Translations under genes and position numbers: made by a program
Part shown: in pieces, positions 26,957 to 35,775 of the stretch
How positions within the stretch are numbered: the first letter of the stretch is position 1
Layout of the letters: every line of letters begins with the position of its first letter
The notes under the pieces: model-generated
Told to the model about the DNA's origin: nothing
Seen by the model: the letters and a program-made list of their open reading frames with translations, nothing else
The model's database searches: none
Assembly (NCBI GenBank): GCA_050735975.1
Contig: JBOHVS010000393.1
Coordinates: 1 to 54,419 of the forward strand
Length of the DNA: 54,419 nt
Direction: 5' to 3'
From: DATMBL01 sp050735975
GTDB taxonomy: Bacteria > Desulfobacterota > Binatia > UBA9968

Positions 26957-28261
26957 CTAAACTTCCATCCCTGCCCGCAGCTCGCGCAACAAAGCTATGT
27001 TGTCAGAGTGGCCGGTCATGTGCGCCGTGATCTTCCCCCGAACGGGCTTTCCCAGAAGATAGAAGTCGCCCATGATATCCAAGATTTTGTGACGGGCCAA
27101 TTCGTCCGGGAACCGCAGCTCGGTGTTGATAATCTTTTCGTCGCCGATCAAAATGCAATTGTTGAGCTTTCCCCCATTGGCCAATCCGCTCTTCTGAAGT
27201 TTCTCCATGTCCTTCAGAAAGCCAAAAGTCCTTGCCGGCGCGATCTCCTCCTTGAAAGACTCCGCACCTTTATGGATATATGTATATTCCTGAGTGCCGG
27301 CCGGCTCTGGATATTTTAACAAGTATCGCACCGAGAAAACGTCCGCGGGCTCAACGCCGATCGATTCTCCGCCGTCGGCGGCGATCCGATAAGGTCGGTC
27401 GACGACGATCTCGCTCAACGGCTCGTCTTGTTCCTGAATCCCAGCCTCCTCGATCAATTGACAAAATTCGACGGCGGAACCATCCAAGATCGGCACTTCT
27501 CCCTGCACCTTGACCAAAACGTTGGAGATGCCATAGCCGTGTAACACGGCCAGAAAATGCTCTACGGTTCCCACTGTAAACCCTTTACTTCGAAGTGAAG
27601 TCGCGTATCCCGTCGATCCGACGTAATCAACATGAGCCGGCACCCTCACGTCTCCGGAAATACCCGTAAATAATATCCCGCTGTTGGGCGGAAGCGGATG
27701 GAGGACGAGGCCCGTCTTGATCCCGGAGTGAAGTCCCTGCCCCGAAATGACCACGCTTTTGCGCAGCGTCTTTTGCCTGACGAGTTTCGGGGGATTGCCG
27801 AGCTTTTGCGGCAGGGCGCCGCCTTTTGTCTTGCCCTTTTTTCGGGACCCGTTGCCATTCTTCGCTTTAGTTTTGGAGACCGGCAGCTCCCCGAGGGCGC
27901 GTTGCACGGTGGACAGTAACGCATCCAATGACAGCGGCTTTTCGATAAAATCGAACGCGCCGTGTTTAGTCGCGGTAACAGCCGTGTGAATGTTGCCATG
28001 CCCGGAAATCATCACGACATTGATATCAGGCTCTTTGCTCTTGATCTCCTTGAGCAAACCGATCCCGTCGATCTGAGGCATCCAGATATCCAAAAGCACC
28101 AGCGCCGGCTGCTCTTTCCGGATCAATTCCAGCACGCGCGTTCCATCCGCGGTATCCACCACGCGGTAGCCTTCGTCGCTCAACACCTCCCGCACCGACT
28201 CGCGAACGCCGTCTTCGTCATCAACAATCAAAATCGTATTGCGTAACGTTTGTTCTTTCAC
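26957..28261 (-). CDS. lpxC: Response-regulator receiver fused to LpxC (lipid A deacetylase)
   Basis: 434 residues in one uninterrupted frame. Residues 8-125 are an NtrX-type receiver with acidic pair Asp14/Asp15, phospho-acceptor Asp58 (LVLLDIWMP), Ser86 (VMISGHGN) and Lys108 (FIEKPLSL), so it should accept phosphate. A basic Gly/Lys-rich linker (about 126-165) leads to a full LpxC (166-434), the zinc deacetylase that commits UDP-acyl-GlcNAc to lipid A. Its active site is intact: GTVEHFL (Glu234, His235), PARTFGF, ARHKILDIMGD (His391, Lys392, Asp395) and TGHSDN (His418). It begins 9 bases after an NtrY-like kinase gene. In NtrX an AAA+ DNA-binding output follows the receiver, whereas here LpxC takes its place. 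Each domain call is firm; direct control of LpxC by phosphorylation is inference. Confidence 0.95.
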   Translation of the reverse strand: MKEQTLRNTILIVDDEDGVRESVREVLSDEGYRVVDTADGTRVLELIRKEQPALVLLDIWMPQIDGIGLLKEIKSKEPDINVVMISGHGNIHTAVTATKHGAFDFIEKPLSLDALLSTVQRALGELPVSKTKAKNGNGSRKKGKTKGGALPQKLGNPPKLVRQKTLRKSVVISGQGLHSGIKTGLVLHPLPPNSGILFTGISGDVRVPAHVDYVGSTGYATSLRSKGFTVGTVEHFLAVLHGYGISNVLVKVQGEVPILDGSAVEFCQLIEEAGIQEQDEPLSEIVVDRPYRIAADGGESIGVEPADVFSVRYLLKYPEPAGTQEYTYIHKGAESFKEEIAPARTFGFLKDMEKLQKSGLANGGKLNNCILIGDEKIINTELRFPDELARHKILDIMGDFYLLGKPVRGKITAHMTGHSDNIALLRELRAGMEV

Positions 28262-28270
28262 CGCGCCTCT

Positions 28271-30502
28271 CTATGAATGCGCCGCGTTTGGAGCATGGTC
28301 CCCCAGCGCGAGCTGTTCCCGCACCGGGAATTCCATCGTAATCTTCGTGCCACGCGGCTCGTTCGGCCGGATTCGGATGTACCCCCGATGGTCATCGATG
28401 ATCTGTTTGACGATCGTCAGTCCCAAACCCGTTCCGTTTTTCTTCGTCGAAAAATCGGGCTCGAAGATTCTGTCCCGCACTTCAGGCGCCAATCCGCAGC
28501 CGTTATCCGCGACTTCCAGACAGACGACTTCGCGCGCTGTGTCATACGCGGTGCTGATTTGGATTTCTCCGCGTACGTCGACCGCCGCCACGGCGTTGTC
28601 CAGGAGATTGATCAGCGCTCGCTTGATCTGCTCGCGATCCAACCCCAGCGGCGGGATCACCGCCTGGCGAAATTGAAAATGAATTTCGTTGTGGCCTTCT
28701 TTGAACAGAAAGAGCGCCTCCTGCACGATCTCGTTGAGATCGTTGGTCGATAACTGCGCCGACGGAAGCCGGGCGAATTCGGAAAATTCATTGACAAGAT
28801 TTTTAAGCTCGACCACCTGTTGAATGATCGTTGACGTGCATTTGTCGAATATCGCTCCGTTCCCCTCAATCATGTTAGCATACCGCTTTCTGAGCCGCTC
28901 CGCGGAAAGCTGAATCGGAGTAAGCGGATTCTTGATCTCGTGGGCGATGCGCCGAGCTACTTCGCGCCACGCTTCCATTCTCTGGACTTTTTGGATTTGT
29001 GTAATGTCTTCGAGAAAGATCATCAAACCCAAAATCTGGTCTTCGTCATCGAGCAGAGTTGCAGCAGCCACGAAGACCGTAAGAACCTGATCGGGCAGCG
29101 GGATTTTGATCTCTCGCTCCACGCTCTCTTGAACCTTGACGCTTTCGATGATGTCACCCAGGACCTGCAAGGGCTCGCGCTTAAAAACTTCCTCATAGCC
29201 CCTTCCGAGAACCGCCTCCGCTTTGACCGCCAGCATCTGCTCGGCGGCCTTGTTCCACGTGGTGACTTTCCCTGACGGATCAACCGCGATGACTCCGGCC
29301 GTGATATTGGCCAGCAGTGTTTCCATGAAGCGCCCTCGCCGCTCCAGCTCGACGTTGATCTGCTTTAAGTCCCGGGTCATCTGGTTGAAGGACTCCACAA
29401 GAACTCCGATCTCATCATCCCCGGCAACTTCAATTTGATGCTCCAGGTTCCCGTGCGCTACCTCATGGGTACCTTCGGCGAGTTTCTGGATCGGCACAGT
29501 GATGCCTTTAGAAAGGTAGAGACCAAACCACGTCGCGGCGAAGATGATCACCAGGGTAACGAGAAGAAGCGTCAGGATGTAACTGTTCTTGATCGGGGTC
29601 TTGAGGATGGTCTGGTGCTTGTATTGCTCGTATGATCGAGAGATCTGTAAGGCTTTTTTCGTAATGCTCTTCGGGACGTAATAATCGACCACGACTGCGC
29701 CGACAATTCTCTTGTCGCTCGAGTGAATCGGGACGCCGCCGCGAATAAGCTCCCCTTCCCCGAAAGCCTGGGTCCGGGTCACCGCGAGCCCGCGGAACAC
29801 ACGATTGAGGAAATCATCCTCCGCCTGGACCGTGACCCCGGTCGGCACCTGATCGTTGAAGGCGACCACCAGAACCCGGCGGTCGACGGAGAACAACTCC
29901 ACCGTACCCAAATTGTATTCCCGCTGTTTGCTCTGGACGAACTCCTTTAGCTCTGCCAAACGCCGGGACTCGAAGAGGCCTTCCTGAGTGATCTTCTGAC
30001 TCAACTGGCGCGCATAGAAAAGCGCATTGTTTGCCGAATTTTGATAATAGGTTTGCCCGATCTCTAAAGAGCCCTGAAGCGCGTTTTCCACCTGAACATC
30101 GAACCACCGGTCAAACGAACGGGTAACGAAGCCGCCCGCGATGACAAAAAGCAATAATGTCGGAACCAAGGACAGCGCGACAAATGCCAGGACCAGCCGA
30201 ACCCGGAGACGCGAACCGAGAATGCGCCTTTTGCGCTCGAAGACAAGCTTCACCAGGTTTCGGACAACCAGGAAGACCAAAAGAATCAAGAGGATTATGT
30301 TGACGTTAATCAGAACGAAGAAGGCAATGTTGTTGCCCAAAGAATATTCGGGGGACACCTCGGGGAGTTGGACTTCGATAAACGCAAACGCGAAAACCAT
30401 CAGCGTAGTGATGAGAATTACCAGCCACTCGCGCCTTCTACGCTTGGCCTCTTCCAAGTTGAGGCTTTTCTCGGTTGGCCTCGTGGCCTCTGACGTTTGC
30501 AT
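28271..30502 (-). CDS. NtrY-like membrane sensor histidine kinase
   Basis: 743 residues. Four hydrophobic segments are seen, near 27-45, 60-85, 102-125 and 307-333. An extracytoplasmic region of about 170 residues lies between the third and fourth segments. HAMP (about 333-385), PAS (about 395-500), HisKA with phospho-acceptor His521 in RIAHEIKNPLTP and HATPase (about 620-735: NLLDNAVAAV, DNGCGL, GTGLGLTIVKQ) follow. The architecture and H-box match NtrY. The gene directly after it encodes the receiver-LpxC fusion, an NtrX-like receiver, so the two should form a phosphorelay (inference from adjacency and family). The signal sensed by the periplasmic region is unknown. Confidence 0.94.
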   Translation of the reverse strand: MQTSEATRPTEKSLNLEEAKRRRREWLVILITTLMVFAFAFIEVQLPEVSPEYSLGNNIAFFVLINVNIILLILLVFLVVRNLVKLVFERKRRILGSRLRVRLVLAFVALSLVPTLLLFVIAGGFVTRSFDRWFDVQVENALQGSLEIGQTYYQNSANNALFYARQLSQKITQEGLFESRRLAELKEFVQSKQREYNLGTVELFSVDRRVLVVAFNDQVPTGVTVQAEDDFLNRVFRGLAVTRTQAFGEGELIRGGVPIHSSDKRIVGAVVVDYYVPKSITKKALQISRSYEQYKHQTILKTPIKNSYILTLLLVTLVIIFAATWFGLYLSKGITVPIQKLAEGTHEVAHGNLEHQIEVAGDDEIGVLVESFNQMTRDLKQINVELERRGRFMETLLANITAGVIAVDPSGKVTTWNKAAEQMLAVKAEAVLGRGYEEVFKREPLQVLGDIIESVKVQESVEREIKIPLPDQVLTVFVAAATLLDDEDQILGLMIFLEDITQIQKVQRMEAWREVARRIAHEIKNPLTPIQLSAERLRKRYANMIEGNGAIFDKCTSTIIQQVVELKNLVNEFSEFARLPSAQLSTNDLNEIVQEALFLFKEGHNEIHFQFRQAVIPPLGLDREQIKRALINLLDNAVAAVDVRGEIQISTAYDTAREVVCLEVADNGCGLAPEVRDRIFEPDFSTKKNGTGLGLTIVKQIIDDHRGYIRIRPNEPRGTKITMEFPVREQLALGDHAPNAAHS

Positions 30503-30541
30503 CCCGTACCCGTCTAACCAGTCAATATATCTTAAAAAATC

Positions 30542-30754
30542 TTACCTTCTCAGAAAATAAAGGACAAGCGAAATAATGACGCTGATAACCAAAGAGGTCA
30601 TCAACGGGAAATAGAAGGTAAAACGCTCTCTTTGAATATAAATATCTCCCGGCAGGTATCCAAGCCACGGGATTTTTCCGCCAAACACGAAGATCAACCC
30701 CAGGATGACAAGCCCAATACCGAGGAATATTAGAGTCTTGCCCAATGCGTCCAT
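30542..30754 (-). CDS. DUF2905 small membrane protein
   Basis: 70 residues with two hydrophobic helices (LIFLGIGLVILGLIFVFGG and LMTSLVISVIISLVLYF) around a conserved loop KIPWLGYLPGDIYIQRERFTFYFP. This loop identifies DUF2905, a family of unknown function that is often near ruvB or queA. It begins the set of genes that contains the kinase. The kinase starts 39 bases downstream. Confidence 0.9.
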   Translation of the reverse strand: MDALGKTLIFLGIGLVILGLIFVFGGKIPWLGYLPGDIYIQRERFTFYFPLMTSLVISVIISLVLYFLRR

Positions 30755-30836
30755 CTCGAAATCGGAGAGTTCAAGTCCTTCAACCGCTCCGCTCTGTTTC
30801 CGCCGAAGGACGGATCCGTCCGAAGCCCTGTGGCGG

Positions 30837-30884
30837 ACAATCCGTCAAACCGTTTGAACGGCTGAAACGGTTTGAACTGTTTGG
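30837..30884. repeat. 9-base tandem array, family B (copy 3)
   Basis: In the gap between ruvB and DUF2905, units GTCAAACCG, TTTGAACGG, CTGAAACGG, TTTGAACTG, TTTGGCAAT follow with period 9, the same unit type as at 25225-25266. The gap also contains an imperfect GGATCCGTCC hairpin at 30811-30826. Confidence 0.55.
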
Positions 30885-30915
30885 CAATCTGTCGCTCCCC
30901 ACGTACCGCGTTGAA

Positions 30916-31986
30916 TCAAAAGAGACTGGGTTGCTTCTTTAACGTGCCACTCTCTCGGACTCCAGGCTTTCGGCCAAAGTGCTCGTAGGCCAAAACGGTT
31001 GCCAGCCGGCCGCGCGGGGTACGCTGCAGAAACCCCCCTTGGATGAGGAACGGCTCGTAAACGTCTTCGATGGTATCCTTCTCTTCGCCAATGGCGGCCG
31101 CCAATGTTTCGACGCCCACCGGGCCGCCGGAAAATTTATCAATCATGGTTAGCAGGAGCATTGTGTCCATTTTATCGAGACCCTTCGGATCGATCTCGAG
31201 CATCCGCAGCGCCTCATCCGTAACGCTTTTGGTGATTCTACCGCCGGCTTTCACCTGAGCAAAGTCGCGTACCCGGCGCAGCAGCCGGTTCGCGATCCGC
31301 GGAGTGCCGCGAGAGCGGTGCGCGATCTCGGCTATTCCCGCTTCCTCGGCCGCCACTCCTAGAATAGCCGCGGACCGTTTGAGTATCTGGGTCAGCGCCT
31401 CCGGTGAGTAGAAATCAAGTCGAAAGATGACGCCAAAGCGATCTCTTAACGGCGAGGTCAAAAGCCCCGACCTTGTTGTCGCGCCTATCAACGTGAACGG
31501 CTTCAAAGGCAGCTTCATGGATCTGGCCGCTGGACCCTGCCCAATCATGATATCGATCTGGTAATCCTCCATGGCTGGATAGAGCACCTCTTCCACGATG
31601 TGGTTGAGCCGGTGAATCTCATCGATAAAAAGGATATCCCCCTCCTCCAGATTCGTGAGGATGGCCGCGAGATCACCGGGGCGCTCCACCACCGGTCCGG
31701 ACGTGGCCTTGATGTTGACGCCCATTTCCCGCGCGATGATGTACGCTAGAGAGGTTTTGCCCAATCCCGGCGGCCCGTGAAACAGAATGTGGTCCAACAC
31801 GTCGTTGCGCCCGCGCGCGGCGGCGATGGCCACCCTCAGGTTCTCTTTAACCTGCGCTTGGCCGACGTAATCGTCGAAACCCCGGGGACGAAGATTCGCC
31901 TCGTAGTTAAGATCGTCCTCGGTCCGTGCCAAGGTTAGCGATCGTGCATCCATAGCCCCGTCTACTTTATCAATCCGTCGCGCCAT
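30916..31986 (-). CDS. ruvB: Holliday junction branch-migration ATPase RuvB
   Basis: Hexameric AAA+ motor for Holliday junction migration, 356 residues. Walker A is GPPGLGKTSLAY near residue 71-82, Walker B LFIDEIHRLN follows, and the sensor GATTRSGLLTSPLRDRFG and the C-terminal winged helix are complete. The opening LRPRGFDDYVGQAQVKENLRVAI is typical. It overlaps nothing and starts 7 bases after ruvA. Upstream of it are ruvA, ruvC and yebC. Downstream, after a 9-base array, the kinase set begins. Confidence 0.97.
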   Translation of the reverse strand: MARRIDKVDGAMDARSLTLARTEDDLNYEANLRPRGFDDYVGQAQVKENLRVAIAAARGRNDVLDHILFHGPPGLGKTSLAYIIAREMGVNIKATSGPVVERPGDLAAILTNLEEGDILFIDEIHRLNHIVEEVLYPAMEDYQIDIMIGQGPAARSMKLPLKPFTLIGATTRSGLLTSPLRDRFGVIFRLDFYSPEALTQILKRSAAILGVAAEEAGIAEIAHRSRGTPRIANRLLRRVRDFAQVKAGGRITKSVTDEALRMLEIDPKGLDKMDTMLLLTMIDKFSGGPVGVETLAAAIGEEKDTIEDVYEPFLIQGGFLQRTPRGRLATVLAYEHFGRKPGVRESGTLKKQPSLF

Positions 31987-31993
31987 ATGCAGT

Positions 31994-32587
31994 TTAACGA
32001 CCCGTCCGGCGCAGGGATGCTTTGATCACTTCTTCCAAACTTTGCTTTCCGGCCTGGATCGCATCCCGAACGTTTTTCTCCACCTCTGCCTTGCGATACC
32101 CAAGATTGACAAGGGCCGAAACGGCGTCCTGCATAAGCTGGTTGCCGTTGTGGCTGGCAATCGGCGGCGAGTCCTCCAATTGCACGACCGCAAACTTGTC
32201 GCGCAGCTCCACGATCATTCGTTCGGCCAATTTTCTTCCCACGCCCGGAATCGATAAAAGTCGCAGTTGATCGCTCTCTTTGATCGCGCGGCCCAACTCG
32301 TCGGCCGGAATTCCAGAAAGAATATTCACCGCCAGCTTCGGCCCGATTCCCGCCACGCTGTTGAGGAGCAAAAAGACCTGCTTTTCTTCCGCTTCATGAA
32401 AACCAAACAACTGAAGCGCGTCTTCCCGAAGATGAGTATGAATGTAAAGGCTCACCGAGCCGCCGACTTCCGGCAGCCGGTAAAACACGTTGAGCGGAAT
32501 GAAAACTTGGTATCCGACACCGCCGACGTCGACAATCACTTCGCCGGGCACTTTGTGCGCGAGAATGCCGCTGATCTGTGCAATCAC
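31994..32587 (-). CDS. ruvA: Holliday junction-binding protein RuvA
   Basis: 197 residues. It tetramerises on the four-way junction and recruits RuvB. The N-terminal OB domain (MIAQISGILAHKVPGEVIVDVGGVGYQVFIP), two helix-hairpin-helix motifs (VAGIGPKLAVNIL and IPGVGRKLAERMIVEL) and the C-terminal RuvB-binding three-helix domain (VSALVNLGYRKAEVEKNV) are all present. It directly precedes ruvB. A 154-base gap with hairpins separates it from ruvC. Confidence 0.97.
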   Translation of the reverse strand: MIAQISGILAHKVPGEVIVDVGGVGYQVFIPLNVFYRLPEVGGSVSLYIHTHLREDALQLFGFHEAEEKQVFLLLNSVAGIGPKLAVNILSGIPADELGRAIKESDQLRLLSIPGVGRKLAERMIVELRDKFAVVQLEDSPPIASHNGNQLMQDAVSALVNLGYRKAEVEKNVRDAIQAGKQSLEEVIKASLRRTGR

Positions 32588-32741
32588 GGTGAACCTTGAT
32601 CAACCGGCTGTTGAAAAAAGCCCATCTGCTTTGTTGCGCCCGCACCCGGGACTTTTTGACCAGCCTGTAAAAGAAAGTTTTTCAGCATTCTTTTCGAATC
32701 TCGAGTTTAGGGTTTCGAGCTCGACGGGCAATGCCGGAAAC
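32588..32741. repeat. Hairpin-containing gap between ruvC and ruvA
   Basis: Within the otherwise tight yebC-ruvC-ruvA-ruvB set, this 154-base gap contains GGCTGTTGAAAAAAG and, about 45 and 80 bases later, GACTTTTTGACCAGCC and AGTTTTTCAGCA, which can form alternative hairpins. The core GCTGTTGAAAAA/TTTTTCAGC resembles the hairpin at 7755-7805. It may be a decayed repeat insertion that splits the operon. Confidence 0.4.
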
Positions 32742-33323
32742 TCATAATGACCGCCGGCGGCGCCCTTCGATGGACGGCTTCGGCATAGCTTCCAACAGGC
32801 GCGAGCGAAACGAGTCACCATGCAAGTGACAGATCGCCGCCGCCAGGGCGTCGGCCGCATCAGCGGCCGGTTTTGCCGGAATACGCAGCAGTGAAGCGAC
32901 CATCATCTGCACTTGTTCCTTGGTTGCTTGCCCGTATCCAACCACCGCCATTTTGATCTCAGCAGCGCTGTATTCGTGAACGACTGTTTGGTTTTGAGCC
33001 GCGGCCAGCAGCGCCACCCCCCGGGCCTGACCCAGTTTGAGCGCGCTCTGCGCGTTGCGCGCAAAAAACACTCTCTCCAGGCTAATTCCATCGGGCCTGT
33101 AAGCCGCCAAGGCTTCGTCAATCCCTTGGTAAATACTTTTCAGCCGGGCGCTCTGACCAACCGCTGCGCTGGAATGGATCGTGCCGTGCGCGACATGCCT
33201 CAAAGAGCTCCCGACCGCCTCCACGACTCCCCACCCCGTGACGATCGAACCGGGGTCGATGCCGAGAATTCTTCGAGGACTTGATGAGACGTTATTGGCG
33301 CCTCGCCGTGAAGCCAAGCCCAT
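32742..33323 (-). CDS. ruvC: Holliday junction resolvase RuvC
   Basis: 193-residue endonuclease that resolves Holliday junctions in dimeric form. Metal-binding acidic residues are seen in ILGIDPGS (first Asp), LERVFFARNAQSALKLGQARG (Glu) and ADAADALAAAICH (last two Asp). VVEAVGSSLRHVAHG is a family block. The first 16 residues before the first strand are longer than usual, and a later start is possible. Its ATG overlaps the yebC stop by one base (TGATG), so the two are coupled. The C-terminal tail is basic (EGRRRRSL). Confidence 0.96.
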   Translation of the reverse strand: MGLASRRGANNVSSSPRRILGIDPGSIVTGWGVVEAVGSSLRHVAHGTIHSSAAVGQSARLKSIYQGIDEALAAYRPDGISLERVFFARNAQSALKLGQARGVALLAAAQNQTVVHEYSAAEIKMAVVGYGQATKEQVQMMVASLLRIPAKPAADAADALAAAICHLHGDSFRSRLLEAMPKPSIEGRRRRSL

Positions 33324-34069
33324 CAGCTTGCTTTTTCGAGGTACTCGCTCGGGATATCGAAATTGGCTGAGACGCTTTGCACGTCATCGTGGTCTTCAAG
33401 TTCTTCCGTCAGCTTGAGGATAGCCTCGACATGTTTTCCGTCGACGGTCACGGTGTTCTTCGGAACCATCGTAACTTGAGCACTGGTGGTCGGAATCTTT
33501 TCTTTCTCCAGTCGTTCCTTGACCTTTTCGAAGTCTTCCGGCTGAGTCACGACTTCGAAGACGCCCTCATCGACTATCACGTCCTCCGCGCCCACATCCA
33601 GCACGAGACCTACCAGTCGATCTTCGTCGACCTGAGAGCTCTCAATTGTAATCAGCCCCTTTTTATCGAACATCCACGCAACGCAACCGGTCTCGCCCAA
33701 ATTTCCGCCATGCTTGGAAAACAGGCGTCGAATCTCGGACACAGTACGGTTCTTGTTGTCGGTGAGCACTTGAGCCAGAATCGCCGCGCCGCCCGGTCCG
33801 TATCCCTCGTACTGGATCTCCTCGTAGGAAACACCTTCCAACTCGCCGGCGCCCTTTTTGATTGCGCGATCAATGTTCTCGCCGGGCATGCTGCTCGCTC
33901 GCGCCGCCGCCACAGCCGTGCGCAAGCGCGGGTTGGCATTAATGTCGCCGCCCCCCCTGCGCGCCGCGACGGTGATTTCTTTGATGAGCTTGGTAAAAAG
34001 TTTCCCTCTTTTGGCGTCTTTGGCGGCCTTTTTATGCTTGATGGTACTCCACTTCGAATGACCGGACAT
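33323..34069 (-). CDS. yebC: YebC/PmpR family regulatory or translation factor
   Basis: 248 residues. The first 20 residues MSGHSKWSTIKHKKAAKDAK and GKLFTKLIKEITVAARRGGGD are the YebC signature. GGAAILAQVLTDNKNRTVSEIRRLFSKHGGNLGETGCVAWMF and the acidic C-terminal part are also typical. Members are described as DNA-binding regulators and, more recently, as factors that help ribosomes at polyproline stalls. It heads the ruvCAB set and its start faces a fatty-acid-hydroxylase-like gene across 282 bases, where promoters for both must lie. Confidence 0.96.
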   Translation of the reverse strand: MSGHSKWSTIKHKKAAKDAKRGKLFTKLIKEITVAARRGGGDINANPRLRTAVAAARASSMPGENIDRAIKKGAGELEGVSYEEIQYEGYGPGGAAILAQVLTDNKNRTVSEIRRLFSKHGGNLGETGCVAWMFDKKGLITIESSQVDEDRLVGLVLDVGAEDVIVDEGVFEVVTQPEDFEKVKERLEKEKIPTTSAQVTMVPKNTVTVDGKHVEAILKLTEELEDHDDVQSVSANFDIPSEYLEKAS

Positions 34070-34351
34070 GACAATTTCTCCCTGGATGGGTTATTTCAAA
34101 CTAGCACAAACCCCCCTCGCCGTAAACGGCTTGCCTAACCGCGACATTTGGTTTGACGGCCAGGGAAAAAACACGTAGAGTACCGCAGGTCTTAAATCGG
34201 TCGAAAAGGAACAACTCGGTATAACAACCCATCGACCTCCCTTTGCGAAGCGACTCCTAGACAAGACGGTTCAGGGCTTTTAAGCTTCTTCTGAGTATAG
34301 CCCAAAGTTAAGGTGTAGGAACATGTATCTTTGCCGGGAGATAGGAGCATA

Positions 34352-34918
34352 ATGAATCCATACTTAACGCAGTTTGCAGCCTTTGTCTTGGTTTTCTTGT
34401 ACTCCAGTTTCTTTGAGTGGACTCTGCACAAGTATTTGATGCATCAACCCCGCTGGCAATATCCGTTTCGCGCCCATGCCCTGGTTCATCATGGTCTGTT
34501 TCGCACCGGAGCAGGTTATTTTCTCTCCGATCCCGATCATTTGCGCAAAGTTCGCTTTGCCTGGTGGAACGCGCCGCTGATTCTGATCCTGCACACACCG
34601 GCGATTTTGTTCGTTGAACATCTGCTCGGCCTGAGCCTGCTGTTCGGCGCCCTATCCGCGATGGGCCTGTATTATTTTCTTTACGAGTATCTCCACTATT
34701 GCATGCACGTCCCGAAAGGGCGTTGGTTCGAAACTACCCGCTGGTTCGGCTGGCTGGACTCCCATCATCACATGCATCATAAGCGCCACTTCAATAACTT
34801 GAACGTAGTGCTGCCGCTGGCCGATATACTCTTCCGCACGCTCATTCCGGCGCAACGACGGGTCAGGGTTCCCGATCGCGGCAGAGGCGCCTTACGGGTT
34901 AAGATGGTCCTGTCATAA
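34352..34918 (+). CDS. Fatty-acid-hydroxylase superfamily membrane protein
   Basis: 188 residues from the ATG at 34352, which follows GGAG. An in-frame TTG at 34331 would add seven residues. Histidine clusters HKYLMH (26-31), HALVHH (42-47), HYCMH and HHHMHHKRH bind the di-iron centre of sterol desaturase, fatty-acid hydroxylase and carotenoid hydroxylase proteins. Three to four hydrophobic segments flank them, so the active site faces the cytoplasm. It is complete but short. The substrate is unknown, and a hydroxylated lipid or hopanoid/carotenoid is possible. It stands alone, divergent from yebC. Confidence 0.82.
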   Translation: MNPYLTQFAAFVLVFLYSSFFEWTLHKYLMHQPRWQYPFRAHALVHHGLFRTGAGYFLSDPDHLRKVRFAWWNAPLILILHTPAILFVEHLLGLSLLFGALSAMGLYYFLYEYLHYCMHVPKGRWFETTRWFGWLDSHHHMHHKRHFNNLNVVLPLADILFRTLIPAQRRVRVPDRGRGALRVKMVLS

Positions 34919-34972
34919 TCCGCTACCTTAACGATTTGTTATCGAATTTCCTTCCGGTATAATCACCTCTCG

Positions 34973-35677
34973 ATGGCGCAAAAAGAACCGTTGGGATTTT
35001 GCCGGGAGGCATTACTATCGCCCCGCGCGGGATTCCAAACGCTGCTGATTCTGCCGGTTCTCTTTGTCGCGGCGTGTTCCGTGCCGCCATCTCGAGTTCG
35101 AGTCTCCCCGCCGGTGGAAGGACGCGCCATGCAAACCGGCATTGCCTCGTGGTACGGCCCGGGATTTCACGGCCAAGCGACCGCCAGCGGCGCAATTTAC
35201 AATCAGAATGATCTGACCGCGGCGCACCAGACCCTGCCTCTCGGCACGCGGGTGATGGTGACCGGTCTCAACGACGGCCGCTCGGTCGAAGTTACGATCA
35301 ACGATCGGGGCCCTTTTGCCAAAGGCAGAATTATCGATCTCTCCTACGCCGCCGCCCAATCGATCGGCATGATCGGCCCAGGCACCGCCCCGGTCCGGGT
35401 CGAAGTTATCGATAGTGGACCGTATAAGATTCGAACCATCCGTGAATCGCTGGATTACACGCTTCAACTAGGCTCGTTCTCGAAGATGGAGAATGCCCGG
35501 CAGCTACGTGACCGGCTCGCGCAATCGTTCGCGGAAGTTTCCGTGGTTCCACTCCCGCTTAAAGAAACCACCTATTATCGAGTCCAGATCGGCACGTTTT
35601 CGACTCGCGCAGCGGCGGAAAAACACGCCCGCCAGGTAGCTCGGCTAGGTTTCCCAATCATCATCATGGAGAAATAG
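34973..35677 (+). CDS. rlpA: RlpA-like septal lipoprotein (DPBB and SPOR domains)
   Basis: 234 residues. A signal with lipobox VAAC near residue 32-35 (LLILPVLFVAACSVPPS) makes it an outer-membrane lipoprotein. The double-psi beta-barrel (about 58-150) has the motifs GIASWYGPGFHGQATASGAIYN, AAHQTLPLGTRVMVT and INDRGPFAKGRIIDLS. The C-terminal SPOR domain (about 157-234: YTLQLGSFSKMENARQL and YRVQIGTF) binds denuded glycan strands at the septum. In some bacteria RlpA is a lytic transglycosylase, though the activity is not universal. No neighbouring divisome gene is visible. Confidence 0.93.
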   Translation: MAQKEPLGFCREALLSPRAGFQTLLILPVLFVAACSVPPSRVRVSPPVEGRAMQTGIASWYGPGFHGQATASGAIYNQNDLTAAHQTLPLGTRVMVTGLNDGRSVEVTINDRGPFAKGRIIDLSYAAAQSIGMIGPGTAPVRVEVIDSGPYKIRTIRESLDYTLQLGSFSKMENARQLRDRLAQSFAEVSVVPLPLKETTYYRVQIGTFSTRAAAEKHARQVARLGFPIIIMEK

Positions 35678-35775
35678 GCGGTCGTCTCAAGCTGCCAGGC
35701 CCGGATTAGGTTTAGGTCGAGACGTGTCCTCTCAATCTTGGCCTTAACCTCGGCCTCGCTGGGGTCCGCTCGACG

